A stretch of DNA of 64,000 nucleotides, taken from Magnetospirillum gryphiswaldense MSR-1 v2 (GTDB lineage: Bacteria > Pseudomonadota > Alphaproteobacteria > Rhodospirillales > Magnetospirillaceae). This document shows positions 9,359-17,727 of the stretch, in pieces. Positions within the stretch are counted from its first letter, which is position 1. Every line of letters begins with the position of its first letter. The position numbers and the translations under genes are program-made. The stretch is from assembly GCF_000513295.1 (NCBI RefSeq), contig NC_023065.1, positions 930,001 to 994,000 on the forward strand. The letters are read 5' to 3'. The notes below the pieces were generated by a model. That model ran no database searches and was not told the origin of the DNA. It was given only the letters and a program-made list of their open reading frames with translations.

Positions 9359-9688
9359 ATGAAGCGCATCTTGTTTGTCGCGATGATGATGATGGCGGTA
9401 TCCGCACCGGTATCGGCACCGGCTTGGGCCGATCAGGCCAGCGCCATCGCGGCGGTGCGCCAGCAGCCACGCGTGGTCGATGTCAGCGCCGACAGCCAGG
9501 GCAACATGTATGTGCTGGTCAAGGCCGAGAACCTGTCCTGGCCGCAATATGCCGCCTTCATGTGCAAGGTGGTGGCGCCGCACCAAGCCCGCATCTTCCG
9601 CGTCCGCGTCGTCGAATTGACCAAGGCGGTCAGAACCCTGCCGGAAGCCAAGTGGGACCGGCTGGGCGAAGCTTCGTGCGGTCGTTAA
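9359..9688 (+). CDS. small exported protein of unknown function
   Basis: Encodes 109 residues beginning MKRILFVAMMMMAVSAPVSA, a classical signal peptide with a likely cleavage after Ala-Trp-Ala, giving a mature periplasmic protein of about 85 residues. The mature part holds two cysteines (in FMCKV and the C-terminal SCGR), which could form one disulfide. AAGGAG at 9346-9351 is seven bases before the ATG, which fixes this start. I do not recognise a family. It may be co-transcribed with anmK and is convergent with phoU (nine bases apart). Confidence 0.75.
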   Translation: MKRILFVAMMMMAVSAPVSAPAWADQASAIAAVRQQPRVVDVSADSQGNMYVLVKAENLSWPQYAAFMCKVVAPHQARIFRVRVVELTKAVRTLPEAKWDRLGEASCGR

Positions 9689-9697
9689 GGCGAAGCC

Positions 9698-10420
9698 TCA
9701 CACAGGAGAGGTGCCGTCCTCGTAGGCCGAGGTGTCGCGCTTGGGCCGCTGGTCGTTGAGCGAGCGCCCGGTGGCGATGAAATAGGTCATCTCGGCGATG
9801 TTGGTGGCGTGGTCGCCGACCCGTTCGATGTTCTTGGCGATGAACATCAGATGCGAGCAGGCGGTGATGGTGCGCGGGTCTTCCATCATGTAGGTCAGGA
9901 TTTCGCGGAACAGGCTGGAATACAAATCGTCCACTTCCTGGTCGCGCGACCGCACTGCCAAGGCGCGCTCGGCGTCGTGGGCCAAGAAGGCGTCCAACAC
10001 CTCGTTCAGCAATTCCGCCACCAGCTTGCCCATGCGCACCAGCGACCGCATGGGGGCGACCGGGGGCATCTGGTTCAGCACCAAGGACCGCTTGGCGGCG
10101 TTGGCGGCGTGGTCGGCGATGCGTTCGATGTCGCCGGCGGCCTTGAGGGCCGAAATCACCATGCGCAGATCGTCGGCGACGGGGGCGCGCAGCGCCAGCA
10201 GGCGCACGGTCTGTTCATTGATGAAATGCTCGCATTCATCCACCTTGGGGTCGTCGTTCATCACCCGGGTGGCGATGTCGGAATCGCGCTTGTCCAAGGC
10301 CTCGATCGCGGCGGCCAATTGCGCTTCGGCCAGTCCGGCCATGCGGGCCAGGGCGTCGTGCAGACGCTTCAGTTCGTCGTCATAGGATTTGACGATGTGC
10401 TGGTCGCCGATGGTGGGCAT
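9698..10420 (-). CDS. phoU: phosphate transport system regulatory protein PhoU
   Basis: PhoU couples the state of the Pst phosphate transporter to the PhoR kinase and lowers Pho-regulon signalling when phosphate is ample. The 240-residue all-helical protein shows two copies of the three-helix PhoU repeat with its acidic metal-binding motifs: DLRMVISALKAAGDIERIADHA in the first and the equivalent TACSHLMFIAKNIERVGDHA in the second. GGAGAA precedes the ATG. It lies 13 bases after pstB, so they form an operon; pstS, pstC and pstA are not in the window. Confidence 0.97.
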   Translation of the reverse strand: MPTIGDQHIVKSYDDELKRLHDALARMAGLAEAQLAAAIEALDKRDSDIATRVMNDDPKVDECEHFINEQTVRLLALRAPVADDLRMVISALKAAGDIERIADHAANAAKRSLVLNQMPPVAPMRSLVRMGKLVAELLNEVLDAFLAHDAERALAVRSRDQEVDDLYSSLFREILTYMMEDPRTITACSHLMFIAKNIERVGDHATNIAEMTYFIATGRSLNDQRPKRDTSAYEDGTSPV

Positions 10421-10433
10421 AGGTGTTCTCCGA

Positions 10434-11234
10434 TCAGCCGAAACGGCCGGTGATGTAGCCTTGGGTCAATTGCTGCGCGGGCGCGGTGAAGATCTGTTCG
10501 GTATCGCCCACTTCGATGACTTCGCCAAGATGGAAAAATGCCGTGCGCTGCGACACGCGGGCCGCCTGCTGCATGGAATGGGTGACGATGACGATGGTGA
10601 AGTTCTCGCGCAATTCGTCGATCAATTCCTCGACCTTGGCGGTGGCGATGGGGTCCAGGGCCGAACAGGGCTCGTCCATCAGGATCACTTCCGGCGACAC
10701 GGCGATGGCCCTGGCGATGCACAGGCGCTGCTGCTGGCCGCCGGAAATACCGGTGCCTTTTTCATACAGGCGGTCCTTGACCTCGTGCCACAACCCGGCC
10801 TTTTCCAAGGCGTGGGTGACGATCTGGTCCAGGTGGTCGTTGTCGCGGTACAGGCCGTGGATGCGCGGGCCGAAGGCGACATTGTCATAGATGGATTTGG
10901 GGAACGGATTGGGCTTTTGGAACACCATGCCGACGCGCATGCGCAACAGCACCGGGTCGATGCCGCCGGGGCCATAGATGCCCTCGCCGTCCAAGGTCAC
11001 CTGACCGCTGACCCGGGCGATGCCGATGGTGTCGTTCATGCGGTTGAGGCAGCGCAGGAAGGTGGACTTGCCGCAGCCCGAGGGACCGATCAGGGCGGTG
11101 ACCTCGTTGGTGCGGAAATCCAGGTCAACGCCTTTCAGCGCCATCTTGTCGCCGTAATGCACCTTGACGCCGCGGGCGGTCATCTTGATATCGGTGGCGA
11201 CAATCTGGTCGGTGGCTTCCGGCATGGGGGTCAT
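10434..11234 (-). CDS. pstB: phosphate ABC transporter ATP-binding protein
   Basis: The cytoplasmic ATPase of the high-affinity PstSCAB phosphate importer. The 266-residue protein has Walker A GPSGCGKS at 50-57, the family Q-loop region [15 protein letters not shown], the ABC signature SGGQQQRL near 163 and Walker B VILMDEP near 187. The length is standard for PstB. It is the first gene of pstB-phoU here; 66 bases separate it from cobN, which is transcribed the same way and has no obvious terminator before it. MTPMPEATD has two candidate Met starts and neither has a clear RBS. Confidence 0.97.
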   Translation of the reverse strand: MTPMPEATDQIVATDIKMTARGVKVHYGDKMALKGVDLDFRTNEVTALIGPSGCGKSTFLRCLNRMNDTIGIARVSGQVTLDGEGIYGPGGIDPVLLRMRVGMVFQKPNPFPKSIYDNVAFGPRIHGLYRDNDHLDQIVTHALEKAGLWHEVKDRLYEKGTGISGGQQQRLCIARAIAVSPEVILMDEPCSALDPIATAKVEELIDELRENFTIVIVTHSMQQAARVSQRTAFFHLGEVIEVGDTEQIFTAPAQQLTQGYITGRFG

Positions 11235-11300
11235 CCGTGTCAGTCAAAGGCAGGGCTGGTATAGCGGCAGCAAGGCCCGAGGCAATGTGAAAGTTCAGAG

Positions 11301-14300
11301 TCAGTTATCGAGCAAAGCATGCACTGAATTGCGCCGGGGCCGCCACAATCCTCTTTCGATGGCTTCGCGCAGGCGGGCGCGGATTTCCTGCAAGGCGGCG
11401 GGATTGTTGCGCTGCAAGAAATCGCGCACGTCGTCGTCGCCCAGATAGGCATCGGCGATCAGGTCGAAATGGTGGTTCTTGACCGCGTCGGTGGTGGCGG
11501 CGAAGGCGAACAGGTAATCCACCGTGGCGGCCATCTCGAAGGCGCCCTTGTAGCCGTGGCGCATCACGCCCTTGATCCATTTGGGATTGACGGCGCGGGC
11601 GCGGACCACACGGGCGATTTCCTCGGAAAGCGTGCGGATACGTGGCGATTCGGGGCGCGAATGGTCGGGGTGATAGATGGCGGGCGCCTTGCCCGAGGCG
11701 TGTTTGACCGCCGCCGCCATGCCGCCCTCGAACTGATAATAATCGTCCGAATCCAACAAATCGTGTTCGCGGTTGTCCTGGTTTTGCACCACCGCCTCCA
11801 CCTGCGACAGCCGTTCGTGGAACAGGTCGCGGGCGTCGCTGCCCTCGGCGCCGTTGCCATAGGCCCAGCCGCCCCAGGCCACGTATGCCTGCGCCAGATC
11901 GCCGTCGTCGCTCCAGCCGCCTTCGTCGATCAGCGCCTGCAGGCCGGCGCCATAAGCGCCGGGTTTCGAGCCGAACACCCGCGCCGCCGCCTGGGCGCCC
12001 AGGCGTGGGGTGTCGGCGCGCACGCGGGCAGCCAGCGGGTTGATGCTGTCGTCTTCGTCCAGGGCGGCGATGGCACGGACGGCGGAATCGAACAAATTGA
12101 TCAGATCGGGGAAGGCGTCGCGGAAAAACCCCGACACCCGCAAGGTGACGTCCACGCGCGGACGGTCCAGCACCGTCTGCGGCAGGATCTCGAAGCCGGT
12201 GACCCGGCGCGAGGCGGCGTCCCAGGTCGGGCGCGCCCCCAGCAGGGCCAGTCCTTGGGCGATGTCGTCGCCGCCGGTGCGCATGTTGCTGGTGCCCCAG
12301 GCGGTCACCGCCATGGCCCGTGGCCAGTCGCCATTGTCCTGCAAATAGCGTTCGACCAGCAATTGCGCCGATTTCCACCCCAGCAGCCACGCCGCCGGCG
12401 TCGGCACCACGCGGGTGTCGACGGAATAGAAATTGCGCCCGGTGGGCAGCACGTCGGGCCGGCCCCTGGTCGGTGCCCCCGACGGGCCGGGAGCGACGAA
12501 ACGGCCATCGAGGCCGCGCAGTAGACCGGCGATTTCCGCGTCGCCGCAACCATCGACGGCGGGCGCTAGCATGGTCTGGATGTGCTCCAGTACCGCCTGG
12601 GTTTGCGTCCAGCCGGTATCGGCGGCCTGCCCGGCCACCAGGGCGCGGGCCAGGTTTTCCAGCCGCTCCACCGTGTCGCCATTGCTGCGCCAGATGCCGC
12701 CGGCCAGGATGTCCGGGCGCGGGCCGGGCCATTCGTCGCCCAATACGCAATCGAGCGGGTCGAAACCCAAACCCAGATCGGCGGCCAGGGCGCGCAGCAA
12801 TGATTGCTGTCCCGGCTGCGTCCCGCGCCCGATGCGGGCCAGGGCGACCAGCAGGTCCAGGCGCTGGTCGCCTTGCGGGCTTTGGCCGAAGATGTGCAGG
12901 CCGTCGCGGATCTGCAATTCCTTCAGTTCGCACAGATGGTTGTCCAGCTTGGCCAGGGCATCGTCGGCATCGTCGCTGGGCTTGATGCCCAGATCGGCAT
13001 CCAGGCCGGCACTGGCGGTCAGGCTCAGGATATCCTTGCGCAGAATGGCCAGACGGCGCGGATCGACGCCCGCCGCTTCATAATATTCGTCCACCAGCCG
13101 CTCGAGCTCGGCCAGCGGGCCATAGCTTTCCGCCCGCGTCAACGGCGGCGTCAGGTGGTCGATGATCACCGCCGCCGCCCGGCGCTTGGCCTGGGTGCCT
13201 TCGCCCGGATCGTTGACGATGAAGGGGTAGAGATTGGGCAACGGCCCCAGGCAGGCCTCGGGGTAGCAATTGGCTGACAGCGCCAGCGATTTGCCCGGCA
13301 GCCATTCCAGATTGCCGTGCTTGCCCATGTGGATGACGGCGTCGGCACGGAACTGCTCGCGCATCCAGGCGTGGAAGGCCAGATAATTGTGCGGCGGCAC
13401 CAGATCGGGGTCGTGATAGGAACTGGCCGGATCGATGTTGTAGCCGCGCGCCGGCTGGATGCCCACCGCCACCTTGCCCAACACCAGGATGGGCAGCAGG
13501 AACTTGCCGCAACTGAGCTCGCCGGTGCGGAAGAACGGGTCGCTTTCCGGCGCCCCCCACCGCTCGCGCACCGCCTGTTGCACCGGTTGGGGCAGGTCAT
13601 GGAAGAACGCCAGATAATCGGGCAGGGCGATGCTTTCGCGCTGCTGCCGGTGGTCCAACTGGCGCCAGTCGTTGGTGGCGCCTTGTTGCAGCAGGTCCAG
13701 CAGGTGGTTGCCGTCGGCGGGCAGGGTGTCGAGGCCATAGCCGGCGCCCTGCATGGCCCGCAGCACCTCGACCGCCGCCGCCGGGGTGTCCAGGCCGACA
13801 CCGTTGCCCAACCGTCCGTCGCGGTTGGGATAATTGGCCAGCACCACCATCACCCGTCGCTGGGATGGGGCTTTGCGCCGCAGCTTGGCCCAATTGGTGG
13901 CCAGGGCGGCGGCGAAGGCGATGCGGTCGGCTTCCGGCTGATGGCGGGCCAGATCGCATTGGGTGGGCTCGTCTCGCGTCGCCGCCTTGAACGACACCGC
14001 GCGGGCGAGGATGCGGCCATCCACCTCGGGCAGGGCCACGTTCATGGCGATGTCCTTCGGCCCCAGGCCGGTATTGCCGTTTTGCCAGGTCTGGCGGTCG
14101 CTGCCGGCCAACACCACCTGCAACACCGGGCAATCGGCGGCGGCAAACGGCGAATCCTCGGGCTTGCCGGGGGTGGCGACGGCGAAACCGGTGGCGTTGA
14201 CGATGATGTCAGGGCACATGCGGCCCAGCAAGCCTTCGACCATGGCCGCCGAGGCGTTGTCCTTCAGCGATTGCACATGGATGGCCGCCGCGTTCAGGCC

Positions 14301-14951
14301 GCGCCCGCGCAAATCGGCCAGCAGCGCATCGACGGGGGCGGTGTCGCCGGCCAGCACCTGGGCGCGGTAGAACACCACCACGGCGCTGGGCTTGGTCTGG
14401 TCCCAATCCTGTTGCCAATCCACCGACGGATAGGGGCCGGCGGCGGGCAGCGGCTTGGGCTCCAGCCAGTCATCTTGGGTGCCGGCCCACCGGATCAGGC
14501 TGTCCATATTGGCGGGGCCGCCCTGGATCAGCCAGCGCCACACCCGGTCGAGATCGGGACGGTCCAAGGTGGACAGCGCCATCAAATCGGGGTCGGGTTT
14601 GTCGTCGCCGGGCAACAGCGCCAGGGCGATACCCTTACGGTGGCAGGTGGCGGCGATCTGCTCGACGCCATAGGGCCAATAGGATTGCCCGCCCAGCAGG
14701 CGGATGATCACCAGCCGGGCATGGGCGATCACCTGATCGACGTAAAAGTCCACCGACATGTGGTGGTTCAGGCGCAACAGATTGGCCAGCCGCAGGGCGA
14801 ACGGCGCCCCCCGCCGCCCGTGGGCGGCGGCGATGGCCGACAATTCGGTGTCGGCGGCGGACAGCATCACCACCTCGCCGGGACTTTGTCCCAGGTCGAC
14901 GGCTTCGGCGCCGTCGGTGATGCTGCCGGGCTGGGCGGCCAGAAGGTGCAT
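11301..14951 (-). CDS. cobN: cobaltochelatase subunit CobN
   Basis: The large subunit that inserts cobalt into hydrogenobyrinic acid a,c-diamide in the aerobic (late-cobalt) cobalamin pathway, with ATPase partners CobS/CobT or related ChlI/ChlD proteins that are not in this window. The 1216-residue length is normal for the CobN/BchH family. Conserved blocks seen include AVIHMGKHGNLEWLPGKSLA near residue 540, the preceding NYLAFHAWM, and GDRLDLLVALARIGRG-like and YGNGAEGSDARDLF segments further on. It starts five bases after the cobW stop, with which it is translationally coupled; cobU and cobW lie upstream. Confidence 0.95.
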   Translation of the reverse strand: MHLLAAQPGSITDGAEAVDLGQSPGEVVMLSAADTELSAIAAAHGRRGAPFALRLANLLRLNHHMSVDFYVDQVIAHARLVIIRLLGGQSYWPYGVEQIAATCHRKGIALALLPGDDKPDPDLMALSTLDRPDLDRVWRWLIQGGPANMDSLIRWAGTQDDWLEPKPLPAAGPYPSVDWQQDWDQTKPSAVVVFYRAQVLAGDTAPVDALLADLRGRGLNAAAIHVQSLKDNASAAMVEGLLGRMCPDIIVNATGFAVATPGKPEDSPFAAADCPVLQVVLAGSDRQTWQNGNTGLGPKDIAMNVALPEVDGRILARAVSFKAATRDEPTQCDLARHQPEADRIAFAAALATNWAKLRRKAPSQRRVMVVLANYPNRDGRLGNGVGLDTPAAAVEVLRAMQGAGYGLDTLPADGNHLLDLLQQGATNDWRQLDHRQQRESIALPDYLAFFHDLPQPVQQAVRERWGAPESDPFFRTGELSCGKFLLPILVLGKVAVGIQPARGYNIDPASSYHDPDLVPPHNYLAFHAWMREQFRADAVIHMGKHGNLEWLPGKSLALSANCYPEACLGPLPNLYPFIVNDPGEGTQAKRRAAAVIIDHLTPPLTRAESYGPLAELERLVDEYYEAAGVDPRRLAILRKDILSLTASAGLDADLGIKPSDDADDALAKLDNHLCELKELQIRDGLHIFGQSPQGDQRLDLLVALARIGRGTQPGQQSLLRALAADLGLGFDPLDCVLGDEWPGPRPDILAGGIWRSNGDTVERLENLARALVAGQAADTGWTQTQAVLEHIQTMLAPAVDGCGDAEIAGLLRGLDGRFVAPGPSGAPTRGRPDVLPTGRNFYSVDTRVVPTPAAWLLGWKSAQLLVERYLQDNGDWPRAMAVTAWGTSNMRTGGDDIAQGLALLGARPTWDAASRRVTGFEILPQTVLDRPRVDVTLRVSGFFRDAFPDLINLFDSAVRAIAALDEDDSINPLAARVRADTPRLGAQAAARVFGSKPGAYGAGLQALIDEGGWSDDGDLAQAYVAWGGWAYGNGAEGSDARDLFHERLSQVEAVVQNQDNREHDLLDSDDYYQFEGGMAAAVKHASGKAPAIYHPDHSRPESPRIRTLSEEIARVVRARAVNPKWIKGVMRHGYKGAFEMAATVDYLFAFAATTDAVKNHHFDLIADAYLGDDDVRDFLQRNNPAALQEIRARLREAIERGLWRPRRNSVHALLDN

Positions 14952-14956
14952 TCAGA

Positions 14957-15961
14957 TCAGGCCAGCAACGCCGCTTCGATGGCGGCGCGGTCCAGGCCCT
15001 TTTCACCGATCACCACCAGGCGGCTGAGGCGGTCCTCGCCCGCCTGCCAGGGGCGGTCGAACCAGCGTTCGATGCGGGTGCCCACCGCCTGCACCACATG
15101 GCGGGCCGGCTTGCCCGACACCGCCAGGAAGCCTTTCAGGCGCAGGATGTCGTGCAGGGCGATGACTTGGCTCAGGCGGGCTTCCAGCGCCGCCGGGTCG
15201 GCCACTTCGGCCAGGGTGATGGCGAAGCTTTCGAAATCGTCGTGGTCGTGGCCGTCCTCGGTGTCGTGATGGCTGGGCCGGGCGGCCAGATCGTCTTCCG
15301 CCGCCGCCGACAGGCCCAGAGCGATCAGCGGGTCGATGGCGCTGCGGCTGGTGCGGATCACCCGCACGCCGGGACGCAGCTTGGCCGTCAATTCGCCATG
15401 GGTGGTGTCGAGTTGGGCCGCGTCCAGCAGATCGCTCTTGTTCAACAGCACCATGTCGGCGCAGGCCAATTGGTCCTCGAACACTTCTTCCAGCGGATTG
15501 TCGTGGTCGGGCTGGGCCATCTGCTCGGGGGTGTCGGCAAAGCGGCCGGCGGCGACAGCCGCGGCGTCGACCACCGCAAGCACGCCGTCGACGGTGACGC
15601 GCGAGCGGATTTCCGGCCAGTGGAAGGCCTTGACCAGCGGCTTGGGCAGGGCCAGACCGGAGGTCTCGATCAGGATGTGATCGGGCGGATTGGGCCGGTC
15701 GAGCAGCGCCTGCATGGTCGGCAGGAACTCGTCGGCGACGGTGCAGCACAGGCAGCCATTGGCCAGTTCGATGATGTCATCATCGGCACAGCCCTCGATG
15801 CCGCACGAGGCCAGCAAATCGCCATCGACGCCCACATCGCCGAATTCGTTGACGATCAGGGCGATGCGCCGGCCCTGGTTGTTCTCCATCAGATGGCGGA
15901 CCAAGGTGGTCTTGCCGGCGCCCAAAAAGCCGGTGATGACGGTGGTGGGAACTTTGCGCAT
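14957..15961 (-). CDS. cobW: CobW-type GTP-dependent metallochaperone
   Basis: COG0523 GTPase thought to deliver cobalt to the chelatase. The 334-residue protein has Walker A GFLGAGKTT (residues 11-19), the metal-binding GCLCC motif (69-73), the guanine-specificity NKSD near 175 and a His/Asp-rich stretch (HHDTEDGHDHDD, about 233-244) that probably adds metal sites. Its position between cobU and cobN supports the CobW rather than the zinc-homeostasis branch of the family. An AAAGGAT RBS overlaps the cobU stop codon region, indicating translational coupling. Confidence 0.95.
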   Translation of the reverse strand: MRKVPTTVITGFLGAGKTTLVRHLMENNQGRRIALIVNEFGDVGVDGDLLASCGIEGCADDDIIELANGCLCCTVADEFLPTMQALLDRPNPPDHILIETSGLALPKPLVKAFHWPEIRSRVTVDGVLAVVDAAAVAAGRFADTPEQMAQPDHDNPLEEVFEDQLACADMVLLNKSDLLDAAQLDTTHGELTAKLRPGVRVIRTSRSAIDPLIALGLSAAAEDDLAARPSHHDTEDGHDHDDFESFAITLAEVADPAALEARLSQVIALHDILRLKGFLAVSGKPARHVVQAVGTRIERWFDRPWQAGEDRLSRLVVIGEKGLDRAAIEAALLA

Positions 15962-15968
15962 GAACGGC

Positions 15969-16493
15969 TTATCCTTTTAAAATGAGCGGCAGGCCGGCGG
16001 CGACGAACACCACATGGCGGCAAACCTGGGCGATACGTTGGTTGACGCGGCCCTGATGATCGCGGAAGTCGCGGCCCAGCCGGGTTTCCGGCACCAGACC
16101 CAACCCCACTTCGCTGGAGACCAGCACCACGTCGCCGCGGGCACCGGCCACCACCTCGGCCAGGGTCTCGGTCGCGGCGGCGACGTCGCGGCCCGCATGC
16201 ATCAGGTTGCTGATCCACAAGGTCAGGCAATCGACCAGGATGGGCCGGGCCGGATCAAGGTGACGGTCGAGCAATGCCGGCAGGTCCAGCGGCTCCTCGA
16301 TGGTGCTCCAGGTGGGGCCGCGCCGGTCCACATGCAAGCGGATACGTTCGGCCATCTCGTCGTCGAAGGCTTGGCCGGTGGCCACATACAGGGCCGGCGC
16401 CCCGGCCAGCAGGCCTTCCGCATAGACGCTTTTGCCCGAACGGGCGCCGCCAAGGACCAAGGTGGTGTGGGTCATGAGGTGACCGTCTACCAT
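15969..16493 (-). CDS. cobU: adenosylcobinamide kinase/adenosylcobinamide-phosphate guanylyltransferase
   Basis: Phosphorylates adenosylcobinamide and then makes the GDP-cobinamide used to attach the lower ligand of cobalamin; called CobP in Pseudomonas. The P-loop GGARSGKS opens the protein, followed by the family blocks LVDCLTLWISNL, VSSEVGLGLVPETRLGRDFRDHQG and the closing VVFVAAGLPLILKG. The frame opens at 16493, six bases after the yqhD stop, which suits coupled translation; Met7 (16475, giving 168 residues) is an alternative with no better RBS. Part of yqhD-cobU-cobW-cobN. Confidence 0.95.
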   Translation of the reverse strand: MVDGHLMTHTTLVLGGARSGKSVYAEGLLAGAPALYVATGQAFDDEMAERIRLHVDRRGPTWSTIEEPLDLPALLDRHLDPARPILVDCLTLWISNLMHAGRDVAAATETLAEVVAGARGDVVLVSSEVGLGLVPETRLGRDFRDHQGRVNQRIAQVCRHVVFVAAGLPLILKG

Positions 16494-16499
16494 ATCTTG

Positions 16500-17657
16500 C
16501 TAGGCGGCGGCCAGTACCCGTTTAACCATGGCGCTGTCGATATCCCCGTGCTCGCCCAAGGGCGCCTGATTGCGAGCATCCAGGCGGGCGGCAACCTGAT
16601 CGGCGATGTCGGCGGGCAGATCATAAGGCGCCAGTCCCGACGGCACGCCGACCGATTCGAAGAAGGCGCGGGTATGGGCGATGGCGGCGCGGGCCTTGTC
16701 GTCCACCGATCCTTCGCGCACGTTCCACACCCGCTCGGCATATTGGGCCAGTTTGGCCTTTTTCGCCTCGAACTTCACCGCCATCACGCCGGGCCAGACA
16801 GCGGCCAGGGTGCGGGCGTGGTCGATGCCGGCGATGGCGGTCAGTTCATGGCCGATGTAATGGGTGGCCCAATCCTGCGGCACGCCGGCGCCGACCAGAC
16901 CGTTCAGCGCCATGGCGGCGCACCACATCAGATTGGCACGGGCCTGATAATCGGGCGGATTGCTCATGGCGGCGGGGGCGATTTCCACCAAGGTGGACAA
17001 GATGGCCTCGGCCATGCGGTCGGTCAGCGGCGCCTGGGCCGGATAGGTCAGGTATTGCTCGACCACGTGGACGAAGGCGTCGACGATGCCGTTACCGATC
17101 TGGCGCGGCGGCAGGGTATAGGTGCTTTCCGGGTCGAGAACCGAGAATTTCGGCCACACCGCCGGGCTGCCGAAGGACAGCTTTTCGTGGGTTTCGTCGC
17201 GGCTGACCACGGCGAAGCAGTTCATCTCCGATCCCGTCGCCGGCAGGGTGAGGACGATGCCCAAGGGGGTGGCGGTATTGACACGGGCGCGCTTGGCCAG
17301 GATATCCCAGGGCTCGCCGTCGAAGGGGATGGCGGCGGCGATGAATTTGCAGCCGTCGGCCACCGAACCGCCGCCCACCGCCAGGACGAAATCAAGCTTT
17401 TCGGCACGGGCCAGATGCACGGCCTTCATCAGGGTTTCATAGCGGGGATTGGGCTCGATGCCGGAAAATTCCAGCCAGAACAGGCCGGCCGCCTGCAACG
17501 CCGCCACCACTTGGGCATGGACGCCGTTGGTCTTGATGGAACCGCCGCCAAAGGCGAACAGCACGCGGGCGCCGGCAGGGATTTCCTTGGCGATCTGGGC
17601 GATCTGGCCTTGGCCGAAAATCAGCCGGACCGGATTGTGGAAGGTGAAATTGTCCAT
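16500..17657 (-). CDS. yqhD: YqhD-like NADPH-dependent iron-containing aldehyde reductase
   Basis: Group III alcohol dehydrogenase reducing short aldehydes with NADPH. The 385-residue protein follows E. coli YqhD almost block by block: GGGS at 37-40 for NADPH, LTLPATGSE near 137-144, and metal ligands Asp193, His197, His266 and His280 in VDAFVHVVEQY, DWATHYIGHELT and DHARTLA. The ATG at 17657 is used because AAAGGGTG lies upstream; a GTG three codons earlier is less likely. It is the first gene of the cob group. A metabolic link with cobalamin is not obvious, although B12-dependent diol dehydratases produce aldehydes that such enzymes reduce. Only 70 bases precede it, too few for a cobalamin riboswitch. 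Confidence 0.93.
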   Translation of the reverse strand: MDNFTFHNPVRLIFGQGQIAQIAKEIPAGARVLFAFGGGSIKTNGVHAQVVAALQAAGLFWLEFSGIEPNPRYETLMKAVHLARAEKLDFVLAVGGGSVADGCKFIAAAIPFDGEPWDILAKRARVNTATPLGIVLTLPATGSEMNCFAVVSRDETHEKLSFGSPAVWPKFSVLDPESTYTLPPRQIGNGIVDAFVHVVEQYLTYPAQAPLTDRMAEAILSTLVEIAPAAMSNPPDYQARANLMWCAAMALNGLVGAGVPQDWATHYIGHELTAIAGIDHARTLAAVWPGVMAVKFEAKKAKLAQYAERVWNVREGSVDDKARAAIAHTRAFFESVGVPSGLAPYDLPADIADQVAARLDARNQAPLGEHGDIDSAMVKRVLAAA

Positions 17658-17727
17658 GGCGCGCACCCTTTGATCAAGAAGCCGGGGGCGGATTGGGCCA
17701 TGGTCCGGGCCCCAAGGTCAAGGATCG

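Noticed and set aside
13317-15269. 650-codon plus-strand open frame
   Set aside because: Shadow of cobN and cobW, both of which have clear motifs on the minus strand.
17658-17727. Search for a cobalamin riboswitch before the yqhD-cob group
   Set aside because: Only 70 bases are available and no B12-box-like sequence is visible.
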